Shown here piece after piece: positions 1 through 9,709 of a DNA stretch of 64,000 nt (position 1 is its first letter; each line of letters starts with the position of its first letter). The notes below the pieces were generated by a model that searched no databases, was not told the DNA's origin, and was given only the letters and a program-made list of their open reading frames with translations. The position numbers and the translations under genes were made by a program. Source of the stretch: Xanthoparmelia taractica (taxonomy: Eukaryota; Ascomycota; Lecanoromycetes; Lecanorales; Parmeliaceae); assembly GCA_033085395.1 (NCBI GenBank), contig JANQBS010000067.1, positions 1 through 64,000 of the forward strand. The letters are read 5' to 3'.

Positions 1-369
1 TTGCGTATGGCTGAAATTTGTCTATGGCTGGGTAGCACTCAGCCGAGGAACGAGGCTGAGTGTGGGGCACGATTACAGGCATTTGTAGTATTCGGCCTTG
101 TGGACAAGATACCACCCCATTAGCTTTCGAAACTGTAGGTTCAGTCGGGGGCTTCGGTATACTGTACTGCCTGCCTTACCAGATTAAGAGCTAGCCTAGC
201 CGCCTAGCCGCCTTGCCGTGTCCGGTACCTTAAGGTAATTCACGTACACTAGGTCGAACATTGCCAAGCCCTCCTTCTAAAGTCAACCTTTCTCCTCTCT
301 GCATAAGTTACTCATCGTTATGGCTTACGGACTTTTGACATAGTCTACCACCAGAGCTATTCAGAAGCA
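1..369. other. Intergenic DNA with a small inverted repeat
   Basis: No gene is visible. A perfect 9-bp inverted repeat (CACTCAGCC at 36-44 and its complement at 54-62, 9-nt loop) could form a hairpin. Positions 226-237 hold the 12-bp palindrome TACCTTAAGGTA. The last part is presumably the promoter of the gene starting at 370. Confidence 0.5.
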
Positions 370-984
370 ATGACCACCGCCTACCCACCCGCCGTCCACC
401 ACTCCAGCAACCCCATCTCCACATCCAAAGCCCTCTCCCTCCTCTCCTCCTACCTCGAAGCCACAACCACCGACCCCTCCCTCCACCCCAGCGCTCACCT
501 CACAGAACAAGGGCCCGTCGCGCCAATGTCGGGCTCGAATACAGGACTCGTACTGCACAATCTCAGACGGGTAGAAGCGGGGCTCCGAGGGGAGAATTTG
601 GGGGAGGATTTGACGTTTCGGAAGTACGGGGGGGATGGGTTGCCGGAGTTGATGATGCCTAATGGTGTAGCTAGGGATGCAAGCGAGTACGTTCATCGGG
701 ATGCATCTTTCAAAGAGGAGGGGAATGTGGATATGGAAGGCGAGTGGCAGGATAAAGCAGAGTTCGAGAGGCAACAGGAGGTCGTGCAAGGGGATATTGG
801 GAAGAGGGATAATACTGCTGATGGTGGCTTCGAGGAAGAGGGAAGCTCTGTACCTCGTGTTGTGACTACATGGGGTCCTGAGGACAAAGATGCAAAGAAA
901 AAGGCGAAGAAAGAGAGGATCAAGAAATACAAAATGGAGCGCGCTGCGCAAAAGCAAAGGGAGAAAGATGCCGAGCAGGGCTAA
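370..984 (+). CDS. Hypothetical protein with lysine-rich C-terminal helix
   Basis: A single-exon frame of 204 aa starting at an ATG. I do not recognise the family. The N-terminal half contains a hydrophobic, leucine-rich helix (about residues 18-31) and a stretch that looks like a conserved core (HNLRRVEAGLRGE, about 63-75). The middle is acidic and Gln/Glu rich. The last 30 residues are strongly basic (KKKAKKERIKKYK, about 176-188), typical of a coiled, nucleic-acid- or ribosome-associated tail. Codon use is ordinary, and the frame ends 97 bp before the end of STE24, which converges from the other strand. The compact organisation and good coding character make a real gene likely; a nuclear or nucleolar location is only inferred from the basic tail. 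Confidence 0.7.
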   Translation: MTTAYPPAVHHSSNPISTSKALSLLSSYLEATTTDPSLHPSAHLTEQGPVAPMSGSNTGLVLHNLRRVEAGLRGENLGEDLTFRKYGGDGLPELMMPNGVARDASEYVHRDASFKEEGNVDMEGEWQDKAEFERQQEVVQGDIGKRDNTADGGFEEEGSSVPRVVTTWGPEDKDAKKKAKKERIKKYKMERAAQKQREKDAEQG

Positions 985-1081
985 ATGAAGAAAATTGGAT
1001 CGAACAGACACTTTTCTAAATCTTCTAATTTATACTCTAGATCCTAGGCTCGATGACTAGGCCGGCAAAACTTTTCGGACG

Positions 1082-2666
1082 CTACAGCTCTCTGTCTGAA
1101 GCTTTGACTGGCTTCTCACCATCCATCTTCTTGGCGTCGGCCTTTTTCTCGTTCCCATAATATCCAAGCGCTCCGAGTCTCTCCGGCAGGATGGGATGCG
1201 AGAAGTGGTAGCTTGCGTACATCCAGTCAGCGTTCATGGTGCTGAGGTTCTGGATTTGCAGCTTGATAAGGGAGCTGGCAAGGTCTTTGGAGTAGCCGAG
1301 CTTCACGGCAAAGTCGTCTGGTAGCAATCTTAGTATGGTTCATTGACGCTTCTAGGAAGGGAGATGCAAACCAGCTTGGAATTCGAATTTTCTGCTCAGA
1401 ATGTTCATCAACAACTTCACCACCGTGTCCATGGGTGCGAGAGCATCAGAGAAGAGGATAGACCCAATGATGATAGGGAACTCCTTATGGAAGCCAAAGG
1501 ATTGGTAGAGGGAACGGTTGTTGATGAAGACAGAGAAGAGGGCGAAGATGTAGAATGTGTGGAACTAGAACATGTCAGATTGGTCTACTGTTCGCTAGGC
1601 CAGTCACTGACCTGTGAAATCCCAAGTAGTTTGGTCGTGTGTCCAAGACTCCAGTGCCCCAGCTCATGTGCTAATACGCCAACGACTTCTTCCGTCTCGC
1701 TTTTCTCTATCAGGGTGTCGTAGATAACAATATGCTTCTTCCACGGCAAACCATAAAAGTATGCGTTACTGTGAGCGCTTCGCTTGCTACCGTCGATAAC
1801 ATAGAGCGAGTTCAAAGGGAATTTCAATCTCTTAGCCAAGTTCTCAACGCCAGTCTTGAGAGGACCTTGTTCGAGTGGTGATAGCTTGTTGAACAGGGGC
1901 AAGATGAAGATTGGATATATGGTAATGGCGAAGAGCGAAACGACGACGGAGAAGAGCCACAGGTAGTAGAAGAAGCTATTGCCCGTTTTCTGCACAATGG
2001 CCAAGAATCCGCTAAGAAGAGGTGCCCCAAAGACGACCATCAGAGCCTGGCCTTTGACCATGTCAGTAACCCATAGTTTCACTGTCGATTTGTTGAATCC
2101 ATATTTCTCTTCCAAGACGAAGGTACTGTAGTATGATGTAGGTAGGCTCAAGAACGTTGTAATGATGTTGTACGTGAAGAAGAAGATTAAGGTATGTACG
2201 ATCTCGCCTTGGTATTTGGCAGGCACATATTGAGTGAGCCAAACGCCGGTCAGACCCCATAATTTGGGTAAGAGATCGTAATAGATGATGCCGTAGTTCT
2301 GAATTTGGCTGTACAGACTGGCAACAAAGCCAAATTTGGCTTTTGCGCGACCGTATGCCTAAGGATATATCTTTAGCTCTGATCGGATTTACCAGGAACT
2401 ACCCCGTTTTACGTACCTGACTCTTGTCGAATACTTCTTGTGATACCTCTCCCTCAAGTGCTTTTGGAGGCTTCTTCTCCTGCAAGACTCTGTACTGTCG
2501 CGCAGAGAGGAAGCTTTCAAATAGGTATTCTGCGAGGGAAAAGCCAACAATGAGCTTCTTCCATGGAAACCCAGGCCTGTCAAGAAAACGACCCAGACGC
2601 TATGATAGAGATTAGCCTGCTGAATTCTAACGATGTATCATGGTACACTACCTGAAGGATATCCAT
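1082..2666 (-). CDS. STE24: CAAX prenyl protease Ste24
   Basis: Zinc metalloprotease of the ER/nuclear membrane that cleaves the last three residues of farnesylated CAAX proteins and processes mating-factor precursors. Five exons fit by phase: 2666-2652, 2599-2417, 2358-1612, 1564-1372 and 1317-1082, giving 457 aa, the usual family length. The first exon codes only five residues (MDILQ). The M48 peptidase motif HELGH lies in exon 3 (LAHELGHWSLGH) and the third zinc ligand Glu is in FEFQAD at the exon 4/5 junction. Several long hydrophobic segments match the multi-span Ste24 barrel. The exon 5 acceptor at 1318 was chosen because it restores the conserved FEFQADDFA reading; an upstream AG would break the frame. 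It is divergent from mevalonate kinase. Identification is firm; only the tiny first exon is less certain. Confidence 0.93.
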
Positions 2667-3095
2667 GTTCCGAAGTATTTGACTGAAAAAATTGATCAAA
2701 TGGTGAGAAAATGTGTCCAATCTTGCGCGCGAAATGTGTCTTTAAGTTTGAGAGCTACTGCATCTTAGACATATGATGCCAAGCTTTTGGTTGTAGGACG
2801 CTCGTATAATCCCCGAACGAGGGAAGCTCGAACAATTTTCCGGAGTCACAAACCAGAGTTCCCCGAATCTTGAAAGACAAAATGCAGCTTCGCATGACAT
2901 GGAGAGGTCGGCAAGACCACTTTAGCAATGCCTTTGAGGAATCCAGATAGCAACATAGCAACATCCAGCTGTGGTATGACCTGAGGACTTGATTGACCTT
3001 GTGAAAAGGCTACAATGATTATGGGAAGATCTGGCGCAGCAGACTTTCACAGAGAAGGAAACAGTCCTCGTGAACCTTCAGAGGGTTGAGCACAT
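2667..3095. promoter_or_regulatory. Divergent promoter region of STE24 and mevalonate kinase
   Basis: 429 bp lie between two start codons facing away from each other, so both promoters must lie here or overlap. I see no clear TATA box, long repeat or additional gene. A short frame at 2755-2964 has no recognisable features. Confidence 0.5.
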
Positions 3096-4559
3096 ATGAA
3101 CCCATCACTCAGGCACAAGATGGCGGCTTCGAACGCGGATACAACCTATGGCATCTTCAAAGGCCAGCAGCCACCGTCCTCGAGGCCCAGGATGGTAAGG
3201 AAGCTCTCCTTGGCCATGAACCCAGCATTCATGACCTCTGCGCCTGGCAAAGTTATTGTCTTCGGAGAACATGCCGTAGTCCACGGAAAAGCGGCAATGG
3301 CTGCAGCGATATCTTTACGATCGTATCTTCTGGTCACTACACTCTCCAAATCTCAGCGAACGATTTCCCTCGTATTCCCAGATATAGGTCTTAACCATAC
3401 ATGGGACATTGATGCTCTACCCTGGTCTACATTCTCGCATCCTTCGAAGAAGAAGATGTACTATGACCTAGTCACTACTCTCGATCCTGATTTGGTCAAA
3501 GCGATGCAGCCTCATCTCGCAGATGTCTCCCCCAAAGCCACTGGTGAGGACAAGAAAATACATCAAGCCGCCGCGTCAGCCTTCCTCTATCTCTTCCTAT
3601 CTCTCGGCAATCAAACCTTCCCTGGAAGCGTCTATGCCCTCCGCTCCACCCTACCTATCGGTGCTGGACTCGGCAGCAGCGCCAGCACAAGCGTCTGTCT
3701 CAGTACAGCCTTGCTCTTACAAATACGCACTCTCGCAGGGCCTCACCCAGACCAGCCGTCCGAGGAAGCAGAATTGCAGATCGAGCGTATAAACCGCTGG
3801 GCCTTCGTCTCCGAAATGTGCATCCACGGTAACCCCAGCGGAGTAGACAACACCGTCTCCTCAGGCGGAAAAGCCGTCCTCTTCAAGCGTGAAGACTATA
3901 CGAAAGCGCCCACCGTGACACCCTTACGCAATTTCCCCGAGCTCCCTTTGCTACTGGTTAATACCAAACAGGCCCGCTCGACTGCAACAGAAGTCGCTAA
4001 AGTCGGAGCGTTGAAGGAGTCTTTGCCTGCAATCACAGAAGCAATCCTCAAAACGATCGACGCCGTCACCATGTCAGCCTACAAGCTCATCACATCCGCC
4101 ACATTCAACAAAAGGGACTCGCATGTAACCGAAACTCTCGGCAAATTGATAAACGTCAATCACGGCCAGCTCGTTTCCTTGGGCGTTTCCCACCCACGTC
4201 TTGAACGCATCAGGGAGCTGGTGGATGTGGTCGGTTTGGGCTGGACGAAGTTGACGGGGGCAGGAGGCGGCGGAAGCACGATCACGTTGCTGAAGCCAGA
4301 CGCATCGCCCAAAGCGCTCAAGGAGCTAGCAGAGAAGCTGGACGCAGAAAACTTTGAGAAGTTCGACACGACGCTTGGTGGTGACGGTGTCGGCGTGCTA
4401 TGGCCTGCTGTTCTTAGGGATGAGGGCGAAGAGGAGGGAGGAGTGGAGATTGATCAGCAGAAATTCCTGGAGGCTGAGGGTGAAGCTGGGGTGGAAAGTC
4501 TGGTTGGGGTAGGAGGGGGGCGGGCCAAGCGAGAGGGATGGAAGTTCTGGACGGTTTAG
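3096..4559 (+). CDS. ERG12: Mevalonate kinase
   Basis: ATP-dependent phosphorylation of mevalonate to 5-phosphomevalonate in the isoprenoid/ergosterol pathway. This is an uninterrupted 487-aa frame. GHMP-kinase landmarks occur in order: the N-terminal strand SAPGKVIVFGEHAVVHG (about 48-64), the ATP loop LPIGAGLGSSAS (186-197), the substrate region HGNPSGVDN (about 244-252), and the C-terminal GHMP motif KLTGAGGGG (385-393). The first 40 or so residues are not conserved in the family, so translation may begin at an internal Met (residues 33, 41 or 46). The C-terminus carries an acidic and glycine-rich extension (about 437-480). Family members are cytosolic or peroxisomal; no PTS1 is present. 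It is head to head with STE24, whose protein substrates carry the farnesyl group made from this pathway. Confidence 0.95.
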   Translation: MNPSLRHKMAASNADTTYGIFKGQQPPSSRPRMVRKLSLAMNPAFMTSAPGKVIVFGEHAVVHGKAAMAAAISLRSYLLVTTLSKSQRTISLVFPDIGLNHTWDIDALPWSTFSHPSKKKMYYDLVTTLDPDLVKAMQPHLADVSPKATGEDKKIHQAAASAFLYLFLSLGNQTFPGSVYALRSTLPIGAGLGSSASTSVCLSTALLLQIRTLAGPHPDQPSEEAELQIERINRWAFVSEMCIHGNPSGVDNTVSSGGKAVLFKREDYTKAPTVTPLRNFPELPLLLVNTKQARSTATEVAKVGALKESLPAITEAILKTIDAVTMSAYKLITSATFNKRDSHVTETLGKLINVNHGQLVSLGVSHPRLERIRELVDVVGLGWTKLTGAGGGGSTITLLKPDASPKALKELAEKLDAENFEKFDTTLGGDGVGVLWPAVLRDEGEEEGGVEIDQQKFLEAEGEAGVESLVGVGGGRAKREGWKFWTV

Positions 4560-5568
4560 CAAGATATCCCGTATAACGCACAACGGCCTATTTTCACATG
4601 TACAGATATTTAGAAAGACAGGAAGGCTCAAGCCGGTAAATATCAGTTCTCTGTCCAGGCCTTTCAGAACACTACACCATCCCTTCTCAGCCCTAAAAAA
4701 TGGTGTTGCAATGACGACTCCCAGCATCTGCAAGGACACAGATACAATATTGACTTGTTTCCAACCCCACCCCCCATAACAGTCCCATCTTTACCCCCCA
4801 AGAAAGACCCATCACCATCCCTCCAACAAAACCACCGCCAGACAACGCACCCTTCCAAAACCCCTGAGCCACCACCGGCGGCATACCCTCAGACAGGGTC
4901 CTTGCTATCTGACAACCGGCGTTATTGCCAAGTCTTGGGACCATTTCAGCCAGGCAGCCAGTCAGCTGGGCCGGCCAATAGCTGCTGTATCGATGTCCAA
5001 GTCCAAGCACCTGAGTTGCTGTTATTGGCTGCACAGATTGTCGAAGAAAGCACGGCGTTAGGTTCTGGCGGTGTGGCGTCGAGACGAGGCGTACCGGGAA
5101 GGGAAAAGGGGGAGGTAGGTTAAGTAGCTTGGGTTGGATCGATCGCCGTGGTATGTAGTGTTTGTAATCTTTCAAGCTATTGTAAACGAACGATAAGCAG
5201 AAGAAAGTATGGGACAAGAGTGTATGGATATATGAATGTAGCTTATTTCTCTAGCTAAAAGACACGTTTGCCACATCAACAAGCCGCCAGCAAGGAGACA
5301 AGATTCCTAAAGCACTACCCGCGGCAATGCAGTTTGATTGTTGTACATGCAACTTCGAAGCTCCCATATATTTTTGTGGTCCTCGCTGTGTACTTATCGT
5401 ATGCCAACATTGTTGCTCCACGGACCAACGTGGACTTCATAAAATCTCCACTCTTGGTGAAATTAAAGCCATCAGATGTCAAGCTTCTGCGGTTTTTGTG
5501 ACGAGTGAGTGATACTTGTGTGAGTTATTGATATCGTAATGGCTGGGGCTGGAGTTGATGGACGGTCA
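4560..5568. other. Intergenic region between convergent ERG12 and PRP39
   Basis: About 1 kb with no convincing large gene. Long open frames on both strands around 4700-5200 are proline- or glycine-rich shadows without family resemblance. One short frame at 5327-5512 (61 aa) is unusually cysteine-rich and is discussed as a finding. A possible extra last exon of PRP39 (four codons ending at 5472) also falls here. Confidence 0.4.
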
Positions 5569-7914
5569 TTAAGTGTACTTACGGAGAGGGGATGCTTGAC
5601 ATACCTGAGTGTCACTGGGGAGCTGCTGCTCTCCTTGCTGGTGGTAGTATTTAGTGTATGGATTTTCCCCTCTCCGGATAGCGGCATCATCCACTTCGAC
5701 TCCAGGGTGCCCGTTCTCCATCATCATCCGTCGTTGCGTTGAAGCCTCTTTACCATCCTCGGCAAGTTTTGCCTTCAAGGTGTTTTGAACAGAAAATGGA
5801 CTGGAAAAAGATATATTAGTGGATGCGGACAGAGACCAGTGAACTATAACACTTGACTGACCCATTGACTTCACGATCCAAAATCATATACTCCTTGGCT
5901 GCTTCCTTTGAACCTCTCTCCTGCAGGTAAACCATGTAATAGTGTGATAGATCCTTAATGGTGAGGGGTGGCAAATGGCTCTTCTTCCTAATATCCTCGT
6001 GCACTTGCTTGATCCTCTTGTACTGTGTTGGCTCGGTCTCGGCGCTAGTTGGTTGCTCGAGCTCGAAGAAAAGGTAATTGATCCAGAATGGCCTACTATC
6101 GAGATACCAATGTTGATTCTTCTGGAAGACCTGGCGTGCTTCGTCCACGGACCCCTTGATCTTCCAGAGCAACCGTGCCCATTCCGCTACCAATGCTGCT
6201 TTGGCGTAGATGTCGCACTGCATAGAGTCGATTTGGACTTTGTAGACTTCAATTGCTGCATCCAGTCCACCGTGGCGGCGCGATAGATTTGCCAGAGAAA
6301 TAATAGTCTCGACGTGACCTGGAAGATTGACCAATATGGCTTGATGGATATCTTTCGCAAGCTCAACTCTATCAACTGACTCTTCAAAATATGCGTACTG
6401 TAGGCGGACAGCTGGTCTAGAGATTGGTGCATAGAGCATGCTGGCACGCTGATAGATGTTTCGTACTTCCTCCTCCTTTCCATCTTGTGCTATCATCCAG
6501 CGAGCGTAGCGAAGCCAGAACTCGTCGTAGTAGGCGCAGGTCACCAAGCACCTCTCGTAAAGGAACTGCGTCCTCATGTAGTCGCCTTCAACCTCCTCAA
6601 AGTCGAGATATTTCCGCCAATTGACCAATTGGCCTTCATCAAGCTCTGTGACGTGGAAGTATGGTCGCTTGATTTCTGACTCATACGTCCATCGCTTGGT
6701 CGTCTCAGTCTGTGTGCGGTGGAAGATCTCAAGGTGAAAGTTGTCGATACGGCTTCTCAGCTCACGCTCTATCTCAAGCTCCCCACGCCCTGCTGGACCC
6801 TCATTCTCGATTTCACCACGGAATTGGGCGAGCATGTCTGCGGGTAAGAGCTCTTGTAAAGGCCGAATTTGCGCGAGATGTCGGTAGCGTTCAAAGTAAC
6901 GGGCGTATTGGTGCATGGGGATGTGCACTATGCGGTCAAGGATCGGGAAAATCTTGTCCTGAGCTTCGAGACGCTCCTCAAACTCCAAGTATTTATCCCA
7001 AAAGGGATGCGCTAAAAAGTCAAGGCCGACAGAGCTAGCACCTCGTTCATAGAGTCTGTAGTATATTTGTTAGCTTTTGGCAGGGTTTGGGGAAGGGAGG
7101 ATCTGCAAGGAGGAGGCAGAGGGCAGCAAACATGGCATGTGTATGTGCTCAGTAATCTCGAGCTCCGCAAAAGTCCATCAAACTTCAACTTTGTACGCAA
7201 ACTAGTACATCGAAAGGTGGGCAACGTGTGAGCGAACGAAATGAAAGGGCCTGACTGTCACGTGAGAGGAAGCAAATTTGGAGGCTGTTTGTGACTTTCT
7301 CACCCGTCTCTAAGCCGAGTCGAAGTGGTCCTTTTTTGACCATCGTGCTTGGCCAGAAAGCCATGCTGTGTTTCTTATGGTTATGGGAAGGAAACCTTGT
7401 GTGTCTCTACTTACTCTCGGATCACATCAGGGTCATGGCTGGTCTCGACTTTGAAGGCGCAATAGTTTGTCCAGAGGTCAACAGAATTTGTGATGCTTGC
7501 TACACCTCGTTCGTATACCTGCGAAGGTCAGCGTCCTTCTTGTGTTGGCTCCAGAGTGGAATAACGTACCAACTCCGCAGCCTCGGTCCCCGCGATGGAA
7601 AATTCAAGATCTGCATATTTCTTCCAGTATCCAAACAGCAAGGGAAACTTGGCGAGAAAACGATCGTATATGTCTCGAGTAGCAGAGATCGACTGGGGAC
7701 TGGAGTTGCGGTTGAGGCCTCCCTCAAGAGATTCTGCCGCGCGGACGAGCTTTTCCCAGTGTTCGAAGCTATCAGGTTCTTCGAGCTGTGTAATGGATAA
7801 GCAGAGGTCTAGCAGAGATGTTTGTATCTGTTGGAGAAGACGAACCACTTCCGCGTTGAGCTTTTTCAGTTCTGCGTTCTCTTCGTCGCTACCGCCAAAG
7901 CTGTAATCGGCCAT
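5569..7914 (-). CDS. PRP39: U1 snRNP splicing factor Prp39
   Basis: HAT/TPR-repeat scaffold of the U1 snRNP, needed for 5' splice site commitment. Exons by phase: 7914-7570, 7518-7415, 7055-5862 and 5800-5569, giving about 624 aa. The N-terminus holds the family signature FEHWEKLV and FPLLFGYWKKYADLEF (about 50-105). The second exon codes DLWTNYC, and the large exon carries repeated W-x-x-Y/F and A-x-x-x-Y/F helices of the HAT type (YLEFEERLEAQDKIF, FWINYLFFELE). The C-terminal exon has the conserved NGHPGVEVD and GENPYTKYY. The intron at 7056-7414 is 359 nt, several times longer than its neighbours. A donor (CAG|GTATGT) at 5605/5604 could splice to a tiny exon ending at 5472, replacing the last 15 residues with four. 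Nuclear. Prp28, which later expels U1, is coded 4 kb away. Confidence 0.9.
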
Positions 7915-8333
7915 CGTGCCAGACAGAAACAGCAGTATTCCAAATTAAAGAATTTGTTCTGTTTCCAGACATGCGAATTCGCACCCGATATGGAGTTGGA
8001 ATACTGCAGTGTTGTTGATGCTGAAGTGATGTGAAAGAAGATGCGGCGGAGAATCTCACATCGGGGCCTGGGTCTCGGCAAGGCTATAATCTTGGCACGG
8101 ATGACTCAGCGTGTTTGGCTCAAAATAGTCCCCTTTCGCTCATCTTGTTGCTCTCGACCTTCTGGTGATATCTAATATTCTGGTGTCTAATATTTTAAAA
8201 AGATCCTGTCGAATATTTCTATCTATATGCTCTGACATCCGAGCTACTATTGGGACGAAGACTGCGGAATAGACATATATGTTTCCGACAACTTTCATTC
8301 CCGAGGTGGCCTTCCTTTGTCGATCCGAAAGAC
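7915..8333. promoter_or_regulatory. PRP39 upstream region
   Basis: 419 bp between the PRP39 start and the 3' end of the SDR gene on the same strand. It must contain the PRP39 promoter and the SDR terminator. No distinct elements or further genes are seen. Confidence 0.4.
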
Positions 8334-9387
8334 CTATGAAGTCTTACCTCCATAATCATCGATGTATTCTTGCAGCGTGTTGGTAAGCGTCCCATCTTCT
8401 GCGAAACCTAAAGCTCTTGCCCTTGAGACGTCAAGTCTCGTTGGCCAGCTCAAGACTATTTTCTCTATTGTGTCGTCTCTCTTTTCTTCTACAAGCTTCA
8501 CTGCTTCGTCCCCTCCAACAGCTTTCAAAGCCTCGAGCATCTCGCGAACAGTCACTGTCACACCAGGGATGTTCACAATCCTTGTGCCAGGAAATTTCTC
8601 CTTGGGAATATCCCGCGCTAGTATCAGGTTCTTGACTACCGTCCTAGGCGAACAGATCCAAATCTCGAGATCTTTGGAAACGGGCAGAATACTTTTCTCT
8701 CCTTTCAATGGCTCACGGAAGATCCCGGAAGCGAAAGAGGATGCGGCCCCCGTGGGTTTGCCTGGCCTAACAGTAACCTAATTATATCATCACGAATTAA
8801 ACCTAGATTTATCGGACAGGATTACTGCTTTTTACCGTTGGTAGCCTGCATACGCGCCCATCCAGCAACCCTCTCCTTGAATAGTCGTCGATCAGTGTCT
8901 CACATATGTGTTTCTGGGCCCCGTACGAAGAGCCAGGCACTGGTGTGTTCAGCTCTGTTATTCTGGTCGTCGGTGTGGCAGGAGGACCATATACCGCACA
9001 TGAAGAAGGATAGACCACCTTGACGCCTGGATTCGTGCGCCGGAGTATGTCAAGGATCTGCCTAGTGGAGTCAATGTTTACTCGCAAGCCCAGCTCAAGA
9101 TTCGCCTCAGCAGCCCCTGACATGATGCCATGGAGGAGGTATATCAGGTTAATGTCCGGAGTGAAGAGAGATTGGCATGTTTCCAAAGATGTGAGCTCAG
9201 CATCTAAACAGCGCGTTTCCACATCTGATTGTGCTTTTGTTTGAGGCACATCTGGTCTGAAAACATCAGTCAATGTGAGCTTGGAGACCAGAGGATCTGC
9301 GAGAAGGGCAGAAGCAAGAGCCTGGCCAACAAAGCCTCCAGCTCCTGTGATTATGCAGTTGAATTTTGTTGCGTTGTCTGAGCTCAT
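8334..9387 (-). CDS. Extended SDR, D-erythronate dehydrogenase-like
   Basis: NAD(P)-dependent extended short-chain dehydrogenase of the epimerase type. Two exons (9387-8836 and 8777-8334, 58-nt intron) give 331 aa. The Rossmann motif TGAGGFVG is at about residues 14-21, the catalytic Ser region YPSSCAVYGPP lies mid-protein, and the YxxxK pair is in SYGAQKH. The C-terminal half, with VTVRPGKPTGAASSFASGI and RIVNIPG, resembles bacterial DenD (D-erythronate 2-dehydrogenase) and its fungal relatives, so oxidation at C2 of a sugar acid is the best guess; a nucleotide-sugar epimerase role is less likely. The Met at 9387 was chosen over an upstream non-ATG extension because it directly precedes the Rossmann strand. 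Probably cytosolic. It is divergent from a 2-hydroxyacid dehydrogenase across a 322-bp promoter. Confidence 0.85.
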
Positions 9388-9709
9388 TTTGTTACATGAT
9401 ACAAAGTATTCTGGTGGAGCAACAGGTGTTGGTTGTGTCTGTGAGCTGTTGACTGGACAGACCAAGCAGCAAAAGCTTTCCCCACATCGTCATTGCGGAA
9501 CCTAAAACGCTTGTCGGGTATCGAGTGGGGGTCCCCCCCCACCGGCTAGAAATTTATACACATACCTTTTCGGAGACATATATCGTTGATTGTTTCTTTT
9601 CTTTCTCTCTTTCCCATATTGCTCGTCGGAAAACTTGGGTATATAACGTTATCATTGTTGTTGTTGCTCGTCCTCTAATTTCCCTTTACTTGCTCATTAG
9701 GAACTGATC
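9388..9709. promoter_or_regulatory. Shared promoter of SDR and flavocytochrome genes, with paired CreA-like sites
   Basis: 322 bp between divergent start codons. At 9525-9542 lies a G/C palindrome. GTGGGG (9525-9530) and, on the other strand, its inverted copy (CCCCAC, 9537-9542) both match the SYGGRG consensus of the carbon-catabolite repressor CreA/Mig1. A pyrimidine-rich stretch (9590-9640) precedes the rightward gene. CreA control is an inference from consensus matching only. Confidence 0.45.

Noticed and set aside
4693..5217. 174-aa minus-strand open frame
   Set aside because: Glycine/proline-rich, no family resemblance, overlaps another equally long frame on the opposite strand; typical chance frame.
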